Shown piece by piece: positions 14,644-23,468 of a stretch of DNA of 64,000 nt; position 1 is the stretch's first letter; the number at the start of each line of letters is the position of its first letter. Source of the stretch: Fen-549 sp050011315. GTDB lineage: Bacteria > Actinomycetota > Thermoleophilia > Gaiellales > Gaiellaceae. A model generated the notes under the pieces. That model made no database searches and was not told where the DNA came from. It saw only the letters and a list, made by a program, of their open reading frames with translations. Made by a program: the position numbers and the translations under genes. Location: contig JBEKJI010000003.1 of assembly GCA_050011315.1 (NCBI GenBank), forward strand, positions 1-64,000, in the 5' to 3' direction.

Positions 14644-16485
14644 TCAGCTTTTGGAAGCGGTTGACGAGCGGCTACGACCCGATGATGCGCAGGGCGGCCT
14701 CGAGACCCTGTAGAGAGCATACGTCTGCGTCTTCTCGACGAGCGAGAGCCAGGGCGGAGGCGCCACTGAGCTATCAACTACAACGAGTTTCACGTCGTAG
14801 CGGCAGATTGGCGCCGACGAATGAGCGACCGTTCGGTCATACGAGGAGACGATCAAGCGAACGCGGTCCATCACATTGGTCGTCAGCGAGGGGTCAAGGA
14901 TGCGTGGGTTATCGGTTACATCGATCATGCGTTGCACCCACTGGGAGACTCCGGCCCCGAACTGGAACGAGCCAAAGGTGACGACTACCGGACGATCCGA
15001 GAACAGGGAGAAGAGATCTTGATCTGGTGGCACGAGCACCTGGTCGGTCGGATTCGAGACCTGCTTGGCGCGCTCTCCGATCGCGATCCAATCGCGCTCC
15101 ACTTGCGAACGCGTCTGGGCTCGCGCCGTCTGATATGGCCCGATCAGGGATACCGCCGTTACGGCGAGGGTGCATGCGAAGGCGAATCGGACAACCCGCG
15201 GTGCGACCGCCGCCGGCGCAATCGCCGAGCCTTTGTTGGTCACCCACGCAAATCCGAGGATGAGGACGAGCACGGCCCACGCCTCGATTGAGCTCGTGTT
15301 CACGAGGCCCGCGATCGGTCGCGGAAGGTGGTGGAACAGCGCTACGAGCGTCAGCATCGGCCCGGTCCACGCGCCCACGAACTGGCTCAACGCGGCAGCC
15401 GCGACGACCATCCCAAGCAGGATCACAAGCGAGGATAGATGCGCCGTTTGAATCTGCACGAGGAAGAGCGGCCAGCCGACCTGGCTCGCCAGCGCACCGA
15501 GCGAGCAGATGCCGACGCAGGCGCCGAACACGACTGCCAGCCCTCCCCGGTGGCGACGCGCTCGGAGTAGCAACAGAGCGACGGCTAGCACCACCGCCCA
15601 CGACACAGACTCGGCGTACTCCGCGGTCGTGAAGGCCCGATACAGAAAGTGCCAGGGTGCCCGTACGACCGCGATCAGCTCATACTGCTGGTGACTCGAG
15701 AGGTTGGATCCAAGAGCCTGTTGAGTCAGGACCATGTAGAACGAGAACGTCGCCGGTATGAGGAACGCGACGAGCAAAGCCACGAGCCGCCGCCACCTGC
15801 GTAGACCGAAGAAATATGCCGCCCCAAGGATGATGACTGGGGCAAAGAGGACGCCGACCTGTGGATGGACCAGTGTCGCCAAACCAAGGAACGCACCAGC
15901 CAGGGTGCTACGACCGTGGAACAGGGCTGCGAGCGCTGCGATCGCGAGCGCGAAGGCCAGGTTGATTGGATAGAGGAAACCCGTGACAGGCTGAGATAAA
16001 CCAAGCCCGGCGAAACCGGTCGCGGCCGCCAACAAGCCAGCTCCGACCACCCCTGGCCACGTCACGTCCAGGGCGCGGCAGAGGGACGCGAAGGCGAGCC
16101 AAAGACCGACGAGGCCGGAAGCCCAGAGACCGAAAACGACCGCTGAGAGAGCCGAGGGGGGAACGAGGGCAAGGAGGTGCGTAAACGCCCAGTGAGAATC
16201 CGGGTAGGACGTTGCCCAGTCGCCGCGCAGCTTTCCCGAATATCGCAGGGGATATTGGAGAAAGAACTGAGGCCACACCTGATACTGGTACCCGGTTACG
16301 GTGTAGGTGACGATGCTCAAGCCAACCGGGACCGCAATCCAAGGCAATGCTCGGCTGGCCAGGCCTGGGACCGCTGAGGCTGCGTGTGGGAGCCACTTCC
16401 GATCACCTGACTGCGCATTCGTCGCGGTCTGGGTCGTGACGATTGCACCGGGCGTCACGCGGACGCCAGACCGTCGCCGGCGCAT
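14644..16485 (-). CDS. Large multi-pass membrane protein, GT-C-like in appearance
   Basis: The 613-residue protein has about 12-14 membrane segments. The loop LQYPLRYSGKLRGDWATSYP followed by DSHWAFTHLL sits after the first helix, and ATLVHPQVG lies near the middle. The C-terminal 120 residues are soluble and contain VLVPPDQDLFSLFSDRPVVV and VKLVVVDSSVAPPPWLSLVE. This C-terminal module recurs in unnamed membrane proteins of polysaccharide loci. Transfer of a sugar from a polyprenyl carrier is plausible, not shown. The ATG at 16485 has GGAGG about ten bases upstream; GTG at 16530 is the longer alternative. It is followed on the same strand by the GtrA gene. Confidence 0.82.
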   Translation of the reverse strand: MRRRRSGVRVTPGAIVTTQTATNAQSGDRKWLPHAASAVPGLASRALPWIAVPVGLSIVTYTVTGYQYQVWPQFFLQYPLRYSGKLRGDWATSYPDSHWAFTHLLALVPPSALSAVVFGLWASGLVGLWLAFASLCRALDVTWPGVVGAGLLAAATGFAGLGLSQPVTGFLYPINLAFALAIAALAALFHGRSTLAGAFLGLATLVHPQVGVLFAPVIILGAAYFFGLRRWRRLVALLVAFLIPATFSFYMVLTQQALGSNLSSHQQYELIAVVRAPWHFLYRAFTTAEYAESVSWAVVLAVALLLLRARRHRGGLAVVFGACVGICSLGALASQVGWPLFLVQIQTAHLSSLVILLGMVVAAAALSQFVGAWTGPMLTLVALFHHLPRPIAGLVNTSSIEAWAVLVLILGFAWVTNKGSAIAPAAVAPRVVRFAFACTLAVTAVSLIGPYQTARAQTRSQVERDWIAIGERAKQVSNPTDQVLVPPDQDLFSLFSDRPVVVTFGSFQFGAGVSQWVQRMIDVTDNPRILDPSLTTNVMDRVRLIVSSYDRTVAHSSAPICRYDVKLVVVDSSVAPPPWLSLVEKTQTYALYRVSRPPCASSGRSRSSTASKS

Positions 16486-16817
16486 CGGAGATAGACCTCC
16501 GACCACGTGCCTTAGCTCTTCGAACCTCACGAGACCTCGGGGCGGGACGACTCGAGGGGGACGATGATTGGCCGGAGCCCCCGCTCGCCTCGAAACAGTT
16601 CTGCGAACTCAGACGTCATCAACTACACGCCGCATGGGCGTGGACAAGATGTTTTTGGGGAGCTCACGATCGCGATCCCTGGATCCCGGCTGCGAGTGTG
16701 AGAAAGAAACCATCGGCTGCGCATCGCTGTAGTTGGGATCCTAATCGCTGGACCGGCCCCGCTTTCGTGGACACCTGAGCGCTAGGCCGGCAGGCCTGGC
16801 AGGAAGGATGTCCAAGC

Positions 16818-17120
16818 ATGGAAGACAAGCGCAGGTTCACAAGGCCTTACCCGGAGGCGTTCCGGCGTGAGGCGATCGGGCTCGTCCGCTCGAAAAGCGG
16901 CTCGATCAAGCAGGTCGCATCCGACCTCGGCATCCACCACGAGACGCTTCGCCACTGGCTTAAGTAGCCCGACATCGACTCGGGCAGGCAAGAAGGTCTC
17001 AGCACCGACGAGTACCTCGAGCTGCGGGATCTGCGCAGGCGTGCGCACACGCTCGAGCAAGAGCGTGAGATCTTAGGGAAAGCCGCGATCTTCTTCGCAA
17101 GGGAGAGCGGGACCCGGTGA
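16818..17120 (+). pseudogene. IS3-family transposase OrfA, interrupted by a nonsense codon
   Basis: The frame encodes MEDKRRFTRPYPEAFRREAI at the start, then a helix-turn-helix with IKQVASDLGIHHETLRHWLK. It meets TAG at 16965-16967, where relatives usually have a sense codon. Beyond the stop the same frame continues as LSTDEYLELRDLRRRA and REILGKAAIFFARESGTR to a TGA at 17118, the normal OrfA leucine-zipper end. The reading frame is otherwise intact at 101 codons, so the inactivation looks like a single substitution. Confidence 0.82.
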
Positions 17121-17317
17121 GGTGCTTCCGCTTCGCCTAAGGGGCCTAGCAAGCTCCCGCTCAAGACCTAGTTTACCGCTTCTTGGTACGTCACCAGCCA
17201 GAAGCCCAGCTCCGGCGCGCTCGGTCTCCAGAGGGTGCTCGACCTTCACTGGACTACTTGACGCCGAATAAGTTCGCAGCGCGCTGCGCTACAGCGATCG
17301 AGCAAGACGCAGCTTGA
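17118..17317 (+). pseudogene. IS3-family transposase OrfB remnant with a large internal deletion
   Basis: Directly after OrfA, translation gives RCFRFA, two in-frame stops and QAPAQD, which corresponds to the first codons of OrfB. About 90 bp later the frame reads SLDYLTPNKFAARC up to a TGA at 17317, like the extreme C-terminus of OrfB (usually GYLTPAEFEAR). The whole DDE catalytic core, some 250 residues, is missing. Confidence 0.6.
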
Positions 17318-17444
17318 GTGAATCGGCTAGTGTGGCCAACAAGTTGGGATCCTGACATCAAGAGCAGTACTCAAGAAGGAGCCCGACCACGTCCGTGCGC
17401 GACATCGAAAGCAGGGCGATGATAATGGCGAAGGAGGCAACCAC

Positions 17445-17858
17445 GTGACTGTCGAGGCGATCGAGTACGGCGGGAAGCGCTACGCGGAGGTCATTTGGGC
17501 GGACACGAGCGTCGAGAAGACGACCTTCTTCTCGTCCGCGGAGTCGTCTTTCCAGTTCGGGCTGCTCGCGCATGAGGCGGGGTTCGCGGAGCCGCCTCAC
17601 TACCATCGGGAGTTCGAGCGAACGATCCAGGACTTGCAGCAGATGTTCGTTGTCCAGCGCGGAGTGGTCGCTGTCGACCTATACGCGGACGACGGCACCC
17701 ACCTGCGGGAGATTGTCCTCAGCGCTGGCGATGGTATTGCTCTGATCCACGGTGTCCACGCAATTCGCGTGCTTGAGGACATGCAGGCGATCAGCGTCAA
17801 GCAAGGACCTTTCCTGGGACCGGATTTCGACAAGGTCGTGGTGCAGGTGAAGGCGTGA
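17445..17858 (+). CDS. Cupin-fold protein of a sugar-modification operon
   Basis: The 137-residue protein has a single cupin barrel: HEAGFAEPPHYHREFERTIQ (about 42-61) supplies H-x-H and E metal-ligand candidates, and GDGIALIHGVHAIRVLEDMQ (about 104-123) supplies the second motif. It resembles small cupins next to aminotransferases, such as WxcM-like sugar isomerases, but lacks a clear signature for any named activity. The GTG start has AAGGAGG ten bases upstream, the strongest ribosome-binding site in this part of the window. Its end overlaps the DegT gene by 4 bp and opens a five-gene coupled operon to 22036. Confidence 0.82.
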   Translation: MTVEAIEYGGKRYAEVIWADTSVEKTTFFSSAESSFQFGLLAHEAGFAEPPHYHREFERTIQDLQQMFVVQRGVVAVDLYADDGTHLREIVLSAGDGIALIHGVHAIRVLEDMQAISVKQGPFLGPDFDKVVVQVKA

Positions 17859-18964
17859 TTCCCGTCTTCGAGCCTGACATCGGCACTGCGGAGGCCGAGG
17901 CCGTCGCCGAGGCGGTTCGCCGCGGCGAGATCTCGGGTTCCTTCGGAGAGTCGATCCCGGCCTTCGAAAGGGCCTTCGCGGATTGGTGCGGCGTGCGGCA
18001 CGGCGTGGCGGTCAGCAGCGGTACGGCGGCACTCCACGCCGCCGTCGCGGCGGCGGGGATCGGCCCCGGTGACGAAGTCCTGGTGTCGGCGTCGACGAAT
18101 ATCGCCACGGCTCTCGCCGTCTATCACAACGGAGCCGTTGCCGTCCCCGTCGATTCGGAGCCCGCGACCTGGAACCTCGACCTCGACATTCTGGAAGGGC
18201 TGATCACATCCCGGACGAAGGCAATCATCCCAGTCCATATCTTCGGTCACCCGGTCGACATGGATCGCCTCAACGCGATCGCCGGTCGGGGCGGCCTGAC
18301 CGTGATCGAGGACTGCGCCGAATCGCACGGGGCGCTGGTTCGCGGGCGGATGACGGGCAGCTTCGGCAAGATGAGCTGCTTCAGCTTCTACGCGAACAAG
18401 GTCATCACCACTGGAGAAGGCGGCATGGTCCTCACGGACGATGATGCCATGGCGGCCGACCTCCGCCTTCTGAGAAACCTCGCTTTCGGCACGCCGCGGT
18501 TCTTCCACGAGAGGCCGGGATACAACTTCCGTATGACCGGGATGCAAGCGGCGATGGGCCTCGCCCAGATGCGGCGGGTCGACGAGATCGTCGAGAAGAA
18601 GCGGCGAGTGGCGGGTGACTACACGTCGCGGTTGCAGGACGTGGCCGAGTTGCAGCTTCCGTGCGAAATGGAGTGGGCCCGCAACGTGTATTGGATGTAT
18701 GCGGTCGTCATCCGCGATGACGCGGGTATCGACCGGAAGACCGTCATGCAGAGGCTGCGGGACGAGGGTGTCGATACGCGTACCTTTTTCTGCCCGATGG
18801 GGCGGCAGCCGTTCCTTCGGGCCCAACCAGGATTCCGCGATGTACCGTGTCCGGTCGCCGACGGTCTCTGGGAGCGCGGGTTCTACCTGCCGTCGAGTCC
18901 GCTGCTAACCGGGGAGACGATCGACCGGATCTGCATCGCCCTCAGGAAGGCGCTGCGCGCGTGA
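17855..18964 (+). CDS. DegT/DnrJ/EryC1/StrS-family PLP aminotransferase
   Basis: The 369-residue fold-type I aminotransferase of the sugar class has SSGTAALHAAVA near residue 54, the PLP-ring aspartate region VIEDCAESHGA (D153) and the Schiff-base lysine in SFYANKVITTGEGGMV (K182). The family adds an amino group to 3- or 4-keto sugars linked to nucleotides. The cupin just upstream could supply the keto isomer and the downstream methyltransferase could N-methylate the product, giving a dimethylamino-sugar type pathway; this is inference from order. The GTG start overlaps the cupin gene, and its stop overlaps the next start (GTGA). Confidence 0.93.
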   Translation: MIPVFEPDIGTAEAEAVAEAVRRGEISGSFGESIPAFERAFADWCGVRHGVAVSSGTAALHAAVAAAGIGPGDEVLVSASTNIATALAVYHNGAVAVPVDSEPATWNLDLDILEGLITSRTKAIIPVHIFGHPVDMDRLNAIAGRGGLTVIEDCAESHGALVRGRMTGSFGKMSCFSFYANKVITTGEGGMVLTDDDAMAADLRLLRNLAFGTPRFFHERPGYNFRMTGMQAAMGLAQMRRVDEIVEKKRRVAGDYTSRLQDVAELQLPCEMEWARNVYWMYAVVIRDDAGIDRKTVMQRLRDEGVDTRTFFCPMGRQPFLRAQPGFRDVPCPVADGLWERGFYLPSSPLLTGETIDRICIALRKALRA

Positions 18965-19749
18965 CCGGAGACTCGATGGCATACGGGCCAGAATTGGCGC
19001 GCCTCTACGACGAGTTCTACGCAACGAAGCCTTACCTGGAGGAGGCGCGATTCGTGAGCGAGTGCTTCGTGGACGCTGGCATACCTCCGGGGGGGCGGGT
19101 CCTCGACCTTGCCTGCGGGACCGGGGGTCACGCTCTCGAGCTGGCCGCACTTGGTTACCAGGTCGTTGGGGTAGACATAGCGGAAGGCATGCTCGAGGAG
19201 GCGCGAAGGAAGGCGTCTTCGCGGGGTCTTGCGGTTGAGTTCCTATGTCAGGACTTGCGGCAACTGGACGTGGGCGAGGGAACCTACGACGCCGCGGTCT
19301 GTCTCTTTGACTCCCTTGGGTACCTTCTCACGGATGCCGACATCTCCGATGCTCTGTCGCGTGTCCACCGGTCACTGAAGCCCGGCGGCGTCTTCGTGGT
19401 CGAGGCCTGGCACGGAGCGGCGATGCTGAGCGCCTACGACAAGGTACGCGTCCGTCACTTCGGCCTTCCCGGCAACGAGATTGTCCGGTTATCGGAGACC
19501 GAAGTGGACGTTGAGTCTCAGTCCGCGACTGTCTCCTACACTGTCTTCCGGCAGGCGTCTGATGGTCGATGGGACTCCTTCCGTGAAGAGCACCGGAATC
19601 GTTTCTTCATGCGCCAAGATCTTGCCCGGTTGCTGGAGGGTGCAGGGCTGATTCCGTACCGCTGGCTGGCAGGGTATGCGGACGGACCTATCACGATGGA
19701 GACGTGGCATCTCGTCACGGTCTGCCGGAAGGAGAAGTCGCAGAGGTGA
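18961..19749 (+). CDS. SAM-dependent methyltransferase, possibly acting on an amino sugar
   Basis: The 262-residue class I methyltransferase has motif I VLDLACGTGGHALELAALG (about 47-65), VVGVDIAEGMLEEAR as the acidic strand, and YDAAVCLFDSLGYLL. It starts YGPELARLYDEFY, the opening of small-molecule and aminosugar N-methyltransferases of the DesVI kind. It sits in 4-bp overlaps with the aminotransferase before it and the glycosyltransferase after it, which supports a role in finishing the sugar that the next enzyme transfers. GTG at 18961 is preferred to the ATG at 18976. Confidence 0.88.
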   Translation: MTGDSMAYGPELARLYDEFYATKPYLEEARFVSECFVDAGIPPGGRVLDLACGTGGHALELAALGYQVVGVDIAEGMLEEARRKASSRGLAVEFLCQDLRQLDVGEGTYDAAVCLFDSLGYLLTDADISDALSRVHRSLKPGGVFVVEAWHGAAMLSAYDKVRVRHFGLPGNEIVRLSETEVDVESQSATVSYTVFRQASDGRWDSFREEHRNRFFMRQDLARLLEGAGLIPYRWLAGYADGPITMETWHLVTVCRKEKSQR

Positions 19750-20972
19750 GAATCGGCATCTTCGGCCTCACCATGGACGCAGAGGCCGGCGGCGGCTTCA
19801 CGATCCAGCGGGACATCGTCGATGCCCTCGCGCAGGAAAGCAGCAGCACACGCCACGATTTCTTCCTCTTTTCGTTCTTGCGTGACGGGGATGCGGCTGG
19901 TTTCCCGATGTACCGAATCGAGCAGCCGAAGCCGCGTGCCAAAGCACTCCAAGCGGCGCGCGCGTGGAAACGGCTCCGTTCAATGCTTTCCGGTGACGTG
20001 GAGTTCGGTTTCGAGCGGGCGCGGGAACCCAGCTGGCTCTACGAGGGGATTTCGCGCAGCGGAGCGGATCTGGTGGTGTGCCTGTCGCCTCTCTTCTTCC
20101 CGACCCCGGACGTTCCCTACTTCACGATCGTGTGGGATCTGCAGCATCGTCTGCAGCCATGGTTCCCTGAGGTTTCGGCAGGAGAGGAGTGGGCCCGGAG
20201 GGATCGCGACTACGAGCGTACTCTGGGCCGGGCGTCGCGCGTGATCGTGGGGACTTCTGTGGGGAAACGCGAGGTCTCGAGCTTCTATCGCGTGCCGGAG
20301 GAGAATATTCGTGTCCTGCCACACCCGACTCCTACTTTCGCCCTCGAGGCCGGTCGCTCTGCCGACACAACGGAGGGTGCGAGGCGGGAAGGGGGGCGGC
20401 CGTACCTCTTCTACCCGGCGCAGTTTTGGGCGCACAAGGATCATGTGACTGCGCTCCGAGCACTAAGGGCACTGCACGATCGGGGCCTCGACGTGAGGCT
20501 CGTGTTTTGCGGTACCGACCAGGGAAACAGAAGCTGGGTCGAAGCGGAGTGCTCCCGGCTGGGTCTTGCTAGCGATGTCGAATTCGAGGGCTTCGTGACA
20601 CGGGAACGGCTCGTCGCCCTGTACCGCGGCGCCTTTGCGCTGGTCTATCCGTCGTGGTTCGGTCCGGAGAACCTCCCGCCACTAGAGGCCTTCGCACTCG
20701 GGTGCCCCGTCGTTGCCGCACGCGTTGCGGGGTCGGAAGAGCAGCTTGGCGACGCCGCCTTACTATTCGAAAAGGGAGACGAGGTCTCGCTTGCGTCTGC
20801 GATAGAGAGCCTTTGGTCGGAGCAGGGCCTTCGGAAACGGCTCATTCATGCTGGCTACGACCGCGCACTCTCCTTCACACCGAAACACTTCGCTCGGGGG
20901 CTCCTCCAGATCATCGACGAATTCGAGCCCGCAAGGGCGTGTTGGAAGCGGGGGGCGGACCAGTTCTTATGA
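19746..20972 (+). CDS. Glycosyltransferase family 4 (GT-B)
   Basis: The 408-residue protein has an N-terminal Rossmann half (VRIGIFGLTMDAEAGGGFTI) and a C-terminal donor half with PYLFYPAQFWAHKDHVTALR, VEFEGFVTRERLVALYRGAF and the nucleotide-ribose site PSWFGPENLPPLEAFALGCP. The second E of the E-x7-E motif lies in LPPLEAFALG. The start is GTG at 19746, inside the previous stop. No membrane segment is seen, so it acts at the cytoplasmic face. Operon position suggests that it transfers the aminated, methylated sugar made by the three preceding gene products. Confidence 0.9.
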   Translation: MRIGIFGLTMDAEAGGGFTIQRDIVDALAQESSSTRHDFFLFSFLRDGDAAGFPMYRIEQPKPRAKALQAARAWKRLRSMLSGDVEFGFERAREPSWLYEGISRSGADLVVCLSPLFFPTPDVPYFTIVWDLQHRLQPWFPEVSAGEEWARRDRDYERTLGRASRVIVGTSVGKREVSSFYRVPEENIRVLPHPTPTFALEAGRSADTTEGARREGGRPYLFYPAQFWAHKDHVTALRALRALHDRGLDVRLVFCGTDQGNRSWVEAECSRLGLASDVEFEGFVTRERLVALYRGAFALVYPSWFGPENLPPLEAFALGCPVVAARVAGSEEQLGDAALLFEKGDEVSLASAIESLWSEQGLRKRLIHAGYDRALSFTPKHFARGLLQIIDEFEPARACWKRGADQFL

Positions 20973-22036
20973 CCCATTCCGAGAGAACTGCGACCTATTG
21001 GTCGAACACTGAGCCAGAAGAAAGTCGATGCTACTTCGGCTTCCCGCCTCTTCGCCCCTATCTCATCGGAAGCGCATTCGGGGAGGCTGCGGTGCTGTCT
21101 CACCGGGACAATCCCTGGTGGGCCGAGGACCTCTTCGTGGAGCGCTATCTGCCGGGACGCAACATTCGCACTGTGGCCAGCATCTGCTGCGGATTCGGTG
21201 CCCTTGAACAACATATCGTGCCCGCACTCGGAACCGTGCGCGACTGCGTCGCCCTCGACTTGGCTCCCGGGGCCGTCAACGAGGCCCGCAGGCGAGCGCA
21301 GGCGAACGGGCTGGAGGGGGTAATCAGGTACGAGGTCGCAGACCTCAATGAGTACGTGTGGCCCGAACAGGCCTTTGACTTGGTGATTGCCAATGGTGCG
21401 CTGCATCACCTGGCGGAGCTGGAACGTGTCGTGTCTGGACTCCGTGCCGCCTTGAAGCCCAATGGCCTGTTTTATGCCTGCGAGCACGTTGGCGCGCAGT
21501 ATCAGGATTTCCCTCCGCGTCAGTTCGAGCTCATCAACGCCGCCGCGTGGCTGGTGCCGCGGGAGTTACGTCAGGAACGGCCGCTTCGCCATAATCGTAT
21601 TACAAACCCAGCAGCCCGACGAATCGCCGATATCGTGCTTGGCAACTACGAAGTGGGAAGCTCGACGTCGCACCCGGAGTGGAGCACTTCGAAGCGCTTG
21701 GTAGCCGCGATCGCGCGTACCTGCTCGCTACCGCCACGTCGCCACTTCGGCCCTCTTGTTCCGCCCCGCAAGGCCGGGCTGCTCGCGACTGACCCCTCCG
21801 AGTGTGTCAGCTCTGACCGAATCGTCCCGACTATCGAGAGGCATTTCGGCGAGGTTCACATCCACCCATTCGGTGGTGCTATCCTCGCATACGCGCTGGA
21901 TTCTGCTTTCTATTCGGGTTTCGACCCAGACGACAAGCGCCACTCTGCTCTGCTTGATCTTCTCTGCGATATCGAACAGAGGTTCATCGCCATGGGCGAC
22001 TTGCCAATGGAGCACGCGATCATCGTTGCCGAATGA
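20969..22036 (+). CDS. SAM-dependent methyltransferase, large form
   Basis: The 355-residue protein has a class I methyltransferase core: VASICCGFGALEQHIVPALG (motif I, near residues 69-88), DCVALDLAPGAVNEARRRAQ, then FDLVIANGALHHLAELERVV and LKPNGLFYACEHVG. The C-terminal 170 residues are an additional domain with no family I can name. The start ATG at 20969 overlaps the glycosyltransferase stop, which ends the 17445-22036 operon. Acting after the sugar transferase, it could methylate the assembled oligosaccharide or be a terminal cap enzyme; this is inference. Confidence 0.85.
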   Translation: MTHSERTATYWSNTEPEESRCYFGFPPLRPYLIGSAFGEAAVLSHRDNPWWAEDLFVERYLPGRNIRTVASICCGFGALEQHIVPALGTVRDCVALDLAPGAVNEARRRAQANGLEGVIRYEVADLNEYVWPEQAFDLVIANGALHHLAELERVVSGLRAALKPNGLFYACEHVGAQYQDFPPRQFELINAAAWLVPRELRQERPLRHNRITNPAARRIADIVLGNYEVGSSTSHPEWSTSKRLVAAIARTCSLPPRRHFGPLVPPRKAGLLATDPSECVSSDRIVPTIERHFGEVHIHPFGGAILAYALDSAFYSGFDPDDKRHSALLDLLCDIEQRFIAMGDLPMEHAIIVAE

Positions 22037-22136
22037 TGTTTGCGAAGGACAGAATTCGGCGCTCGGGAGCTTCAGCTGCGCCAGGTCCGAGCGAGTAGGC
22101 CCGGTTCAATCCAAGCCGAGCGCACGGGGAAGTGCA

Positions 22137-22433
22137 GTGATCGCCTACGATGCGCCCACGATGAGCGAGTACATCCGACACGGCGAGAACGGGATACTGC
22201 TCGCAACCGAGCGGGCCGCCCGTCGATCGAAGCTCGTTTCGCAGCTCAGGAGATCGGTCGGTAGAGAAAAGAGCGCGTACACTATTTCGCTCTCCGACCG
22301 ACAAGACTTGGCAGGCATCAGAGCGGCCGACATGGAGGCTCTCGGACGGCAAGCGAGGGCCGACCAGGAAGACGGCTATGCGAACTGGCGGAAGAGCATC
22401 ACTTCCTACTCATCCTTCGTCTGCGACTGGTAA
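22137..22433 (+). pseudogene. GT4 glycosyltransferase, C-terminal fragment
   Basis: About 98 residues beginning VIAYDAPTMSEYIRHGENGI resemble the donor-site loop and final helices of GT4 enzymes, where the wording is usually P-V-I-A-x-D-x-P-x-x-x-E-x-I-x-x-G-x-N-G. There is no N-terminal Rossmann domain and no upstream frame that could supply it. It lies between the end of one operon and the start of a GT2 gene, and is another remnant from rearrangement. Confidence 0.75.
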
Positions 22434-22441
22434 CGAATCTC

Positions 22442-23269
22442 GTGAACGCCTCCGATAAACAGCTCGTCTCGGTCGTGATCGGCTCTTACAACCGTCTCCG
22501 CTATCTGCGCAGCACGATCGACAGCGTCCGCCGGGAGCTCGAGGGCATGGCCCACGAGATCATCGTGGTCGACGGCGGCTCGAACGACGGCTCGCTCGAG
22601 TGGCTCGTCGGCCAGAAGGACGTCATCACCATCGTTCAGCACAACCGCGGCGAATGGAACGGAAAGCCGATCGAGCGGAAGAGCTGGGGCTATTTCATGA
22701 ATCTCGCCTTCCGGGCCGCGAGCGGAAAGTACGTTTGCATGCTGAGCGACGACTGCCTGGTCGTGCCGGGAGCGATCGTGAACGGCGTGGCGGTCTTCGA
22801 GCACGAGTTGGCCGCGGAGCGGAACGTCGGCGCTGTGGCTTTCTACTGGCGCAACTGGCCGAAGCAGAAGACCTACTGGGTTGGCCTCACCTTCGGGAAC
22901 AGGCTCTTCGTGAACCACGGCCTCTACCTGAAGACGGCGCTTGAGCGGATCGGTTACGTCGATGAAGAGAGTTACAGCTTCTATCACGCCGACGGCGATC
23001 TATGCCTTCGACTCTGGGAAGCGGGATATATGTGCATCGAATCGCCGACGTCCTTTATCGAGCACGCGGCCCATGTGAACAAGAAAGTACGGGCCGGCAA
23101 CCTCGCTCGTCAGCAGGAAGACTGGCGCACCTATACCGAGCGCTGGGGTCGCCTGGGCGACCCGGAGCAGGACTGGAAAGAGGTCGCGTTCGAAGATCCG
23201 AATCGTTCGGCGGCGCGCTACTGGGGTAACGCTACGAAGAGGAAGTGGAGTAAGTGGAGGAAGCGCTAG
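22442..23269 (+). CDS. Glycosyltransferase family 2
   Basis: The 275-residue GT-A protein has SVVIGSYNRLRYLRSTIDSV at its N-terminus, HEIIVVDGGSNDGSLEWLVG (about 37-56) and the metal-site region YVCMLSDDCLVVPGA near 98-112. The C-terminal half has YSFYHADGDLCLRLWEAGYM, the acceptor-side D-x-D-L-C-x-R pattern of rhamnosyltransferase-like members. The GTG at 22442 follows the fragment above closely and its last codons overlap the start of the methyltransferase remnant at 23254. Linkage and donor unknown. Confidence 0.9.
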   Translation: MNASDKQLVSVVIGSYNRLRYLRSTIDSVRRELEGMAHEIIVVDGGSNDGSLEWLVGQKDVITIVQHNRGEWNGKPIERKSWGYFMNLAFRAASGKYVCMLSDDCLVVPGAIVNGVAVFEHELAAERNVGAVAFYWRNWPKQKTYWVGLTFGNRLFVNHGLYLKTALERIGYVDEESYSFYHADGDLCLRLWEAGYMCIESPTSFIEHAAHVNKKVRAGNLARQQEDWRTYTERWGRLGDPEQDWKEVAFEDPNRSAARYWGNATKRKWSKWRKR

Positions 23270-23400
23270 AACTGCATCTCGGCTGCGGAGGAAGGCACCT
23301 CGAGGGTTATCGGAATATCGACTTCCCCCCGTCCGAGCACACTGTCCAGACCGAAATCAGAGTCGATGAGTACTCCGATATCCGGGAGCTCAGCCACGGC
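23254..23400 (+). pseudogene. Truncated paralogue of the methyltransferase at 25669
   Basis: The first 49 codons read LELHLGCGGRHLEGYRNIDF and SEHTVQTEIRVDEYSDIREL, closely parallel to the intact gene at 25669-26337 (LHLGCGQRYLDGYVNIDFPE, RYADIADL). After about base 23400 the resemblance ends and the frame runs antisense into the convergent aminotransferase. The motif I glycine cluster is present, but the rest of the fold is gone. Confidence 0.8.
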
Positions 23401-23468
23401 CGATCGCGCTTCTGCTCAGAAAGACTGAAACCAACTAAAACGGTCTCCGCCAAACCCGGTTCGGCTCA

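Larger units (their letters stand above)
16749..17341 (+). mobile_element. Decayed IS3-family insertion sequence
   Basis: The remnant starts with TGGACCGGCCCC, a left end of the kind seen in IS3 elements, followed by orfA with a nonsense codon and an orfB reduced to its first and last codons. A matching right inverted repeat (GGGGCCGGTCCA) was not found. The intact element would be about 1.2-1.4 kb, but only about 600 bp remain. It separates the membrane-protein block from the cupin operon. Confidence 0.75.
16731..17353. repeat. 12-bp direct repeat bracketing the decayed IS element
   Basis: AGTTGGGATCCT occurs at 16731-16742 and again at 17342-17353 in the same orientation, just outside the IS3-type remnant. 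It is longer than the 3-5 bp target duplication usual for IS3 elements, so it may record a recombination event instead of simple insertion. Confidence 0.6.

Noticed and set aside
17600..18826. 408-residue minus-strand frame opposite the aminotransferase
   Set aside because: It lies antisense to the DegT gene and cupin, has no family motif and no ribosome-binding site, and is typical of high-GC antisense openness.
20654..20968. Upstream extension of the large methyltransferase
   Set aside because: These 105 codons lie out of phase inside the GT4 gene; the ATG at 20969 in a 4-bp overlap is the natural start.
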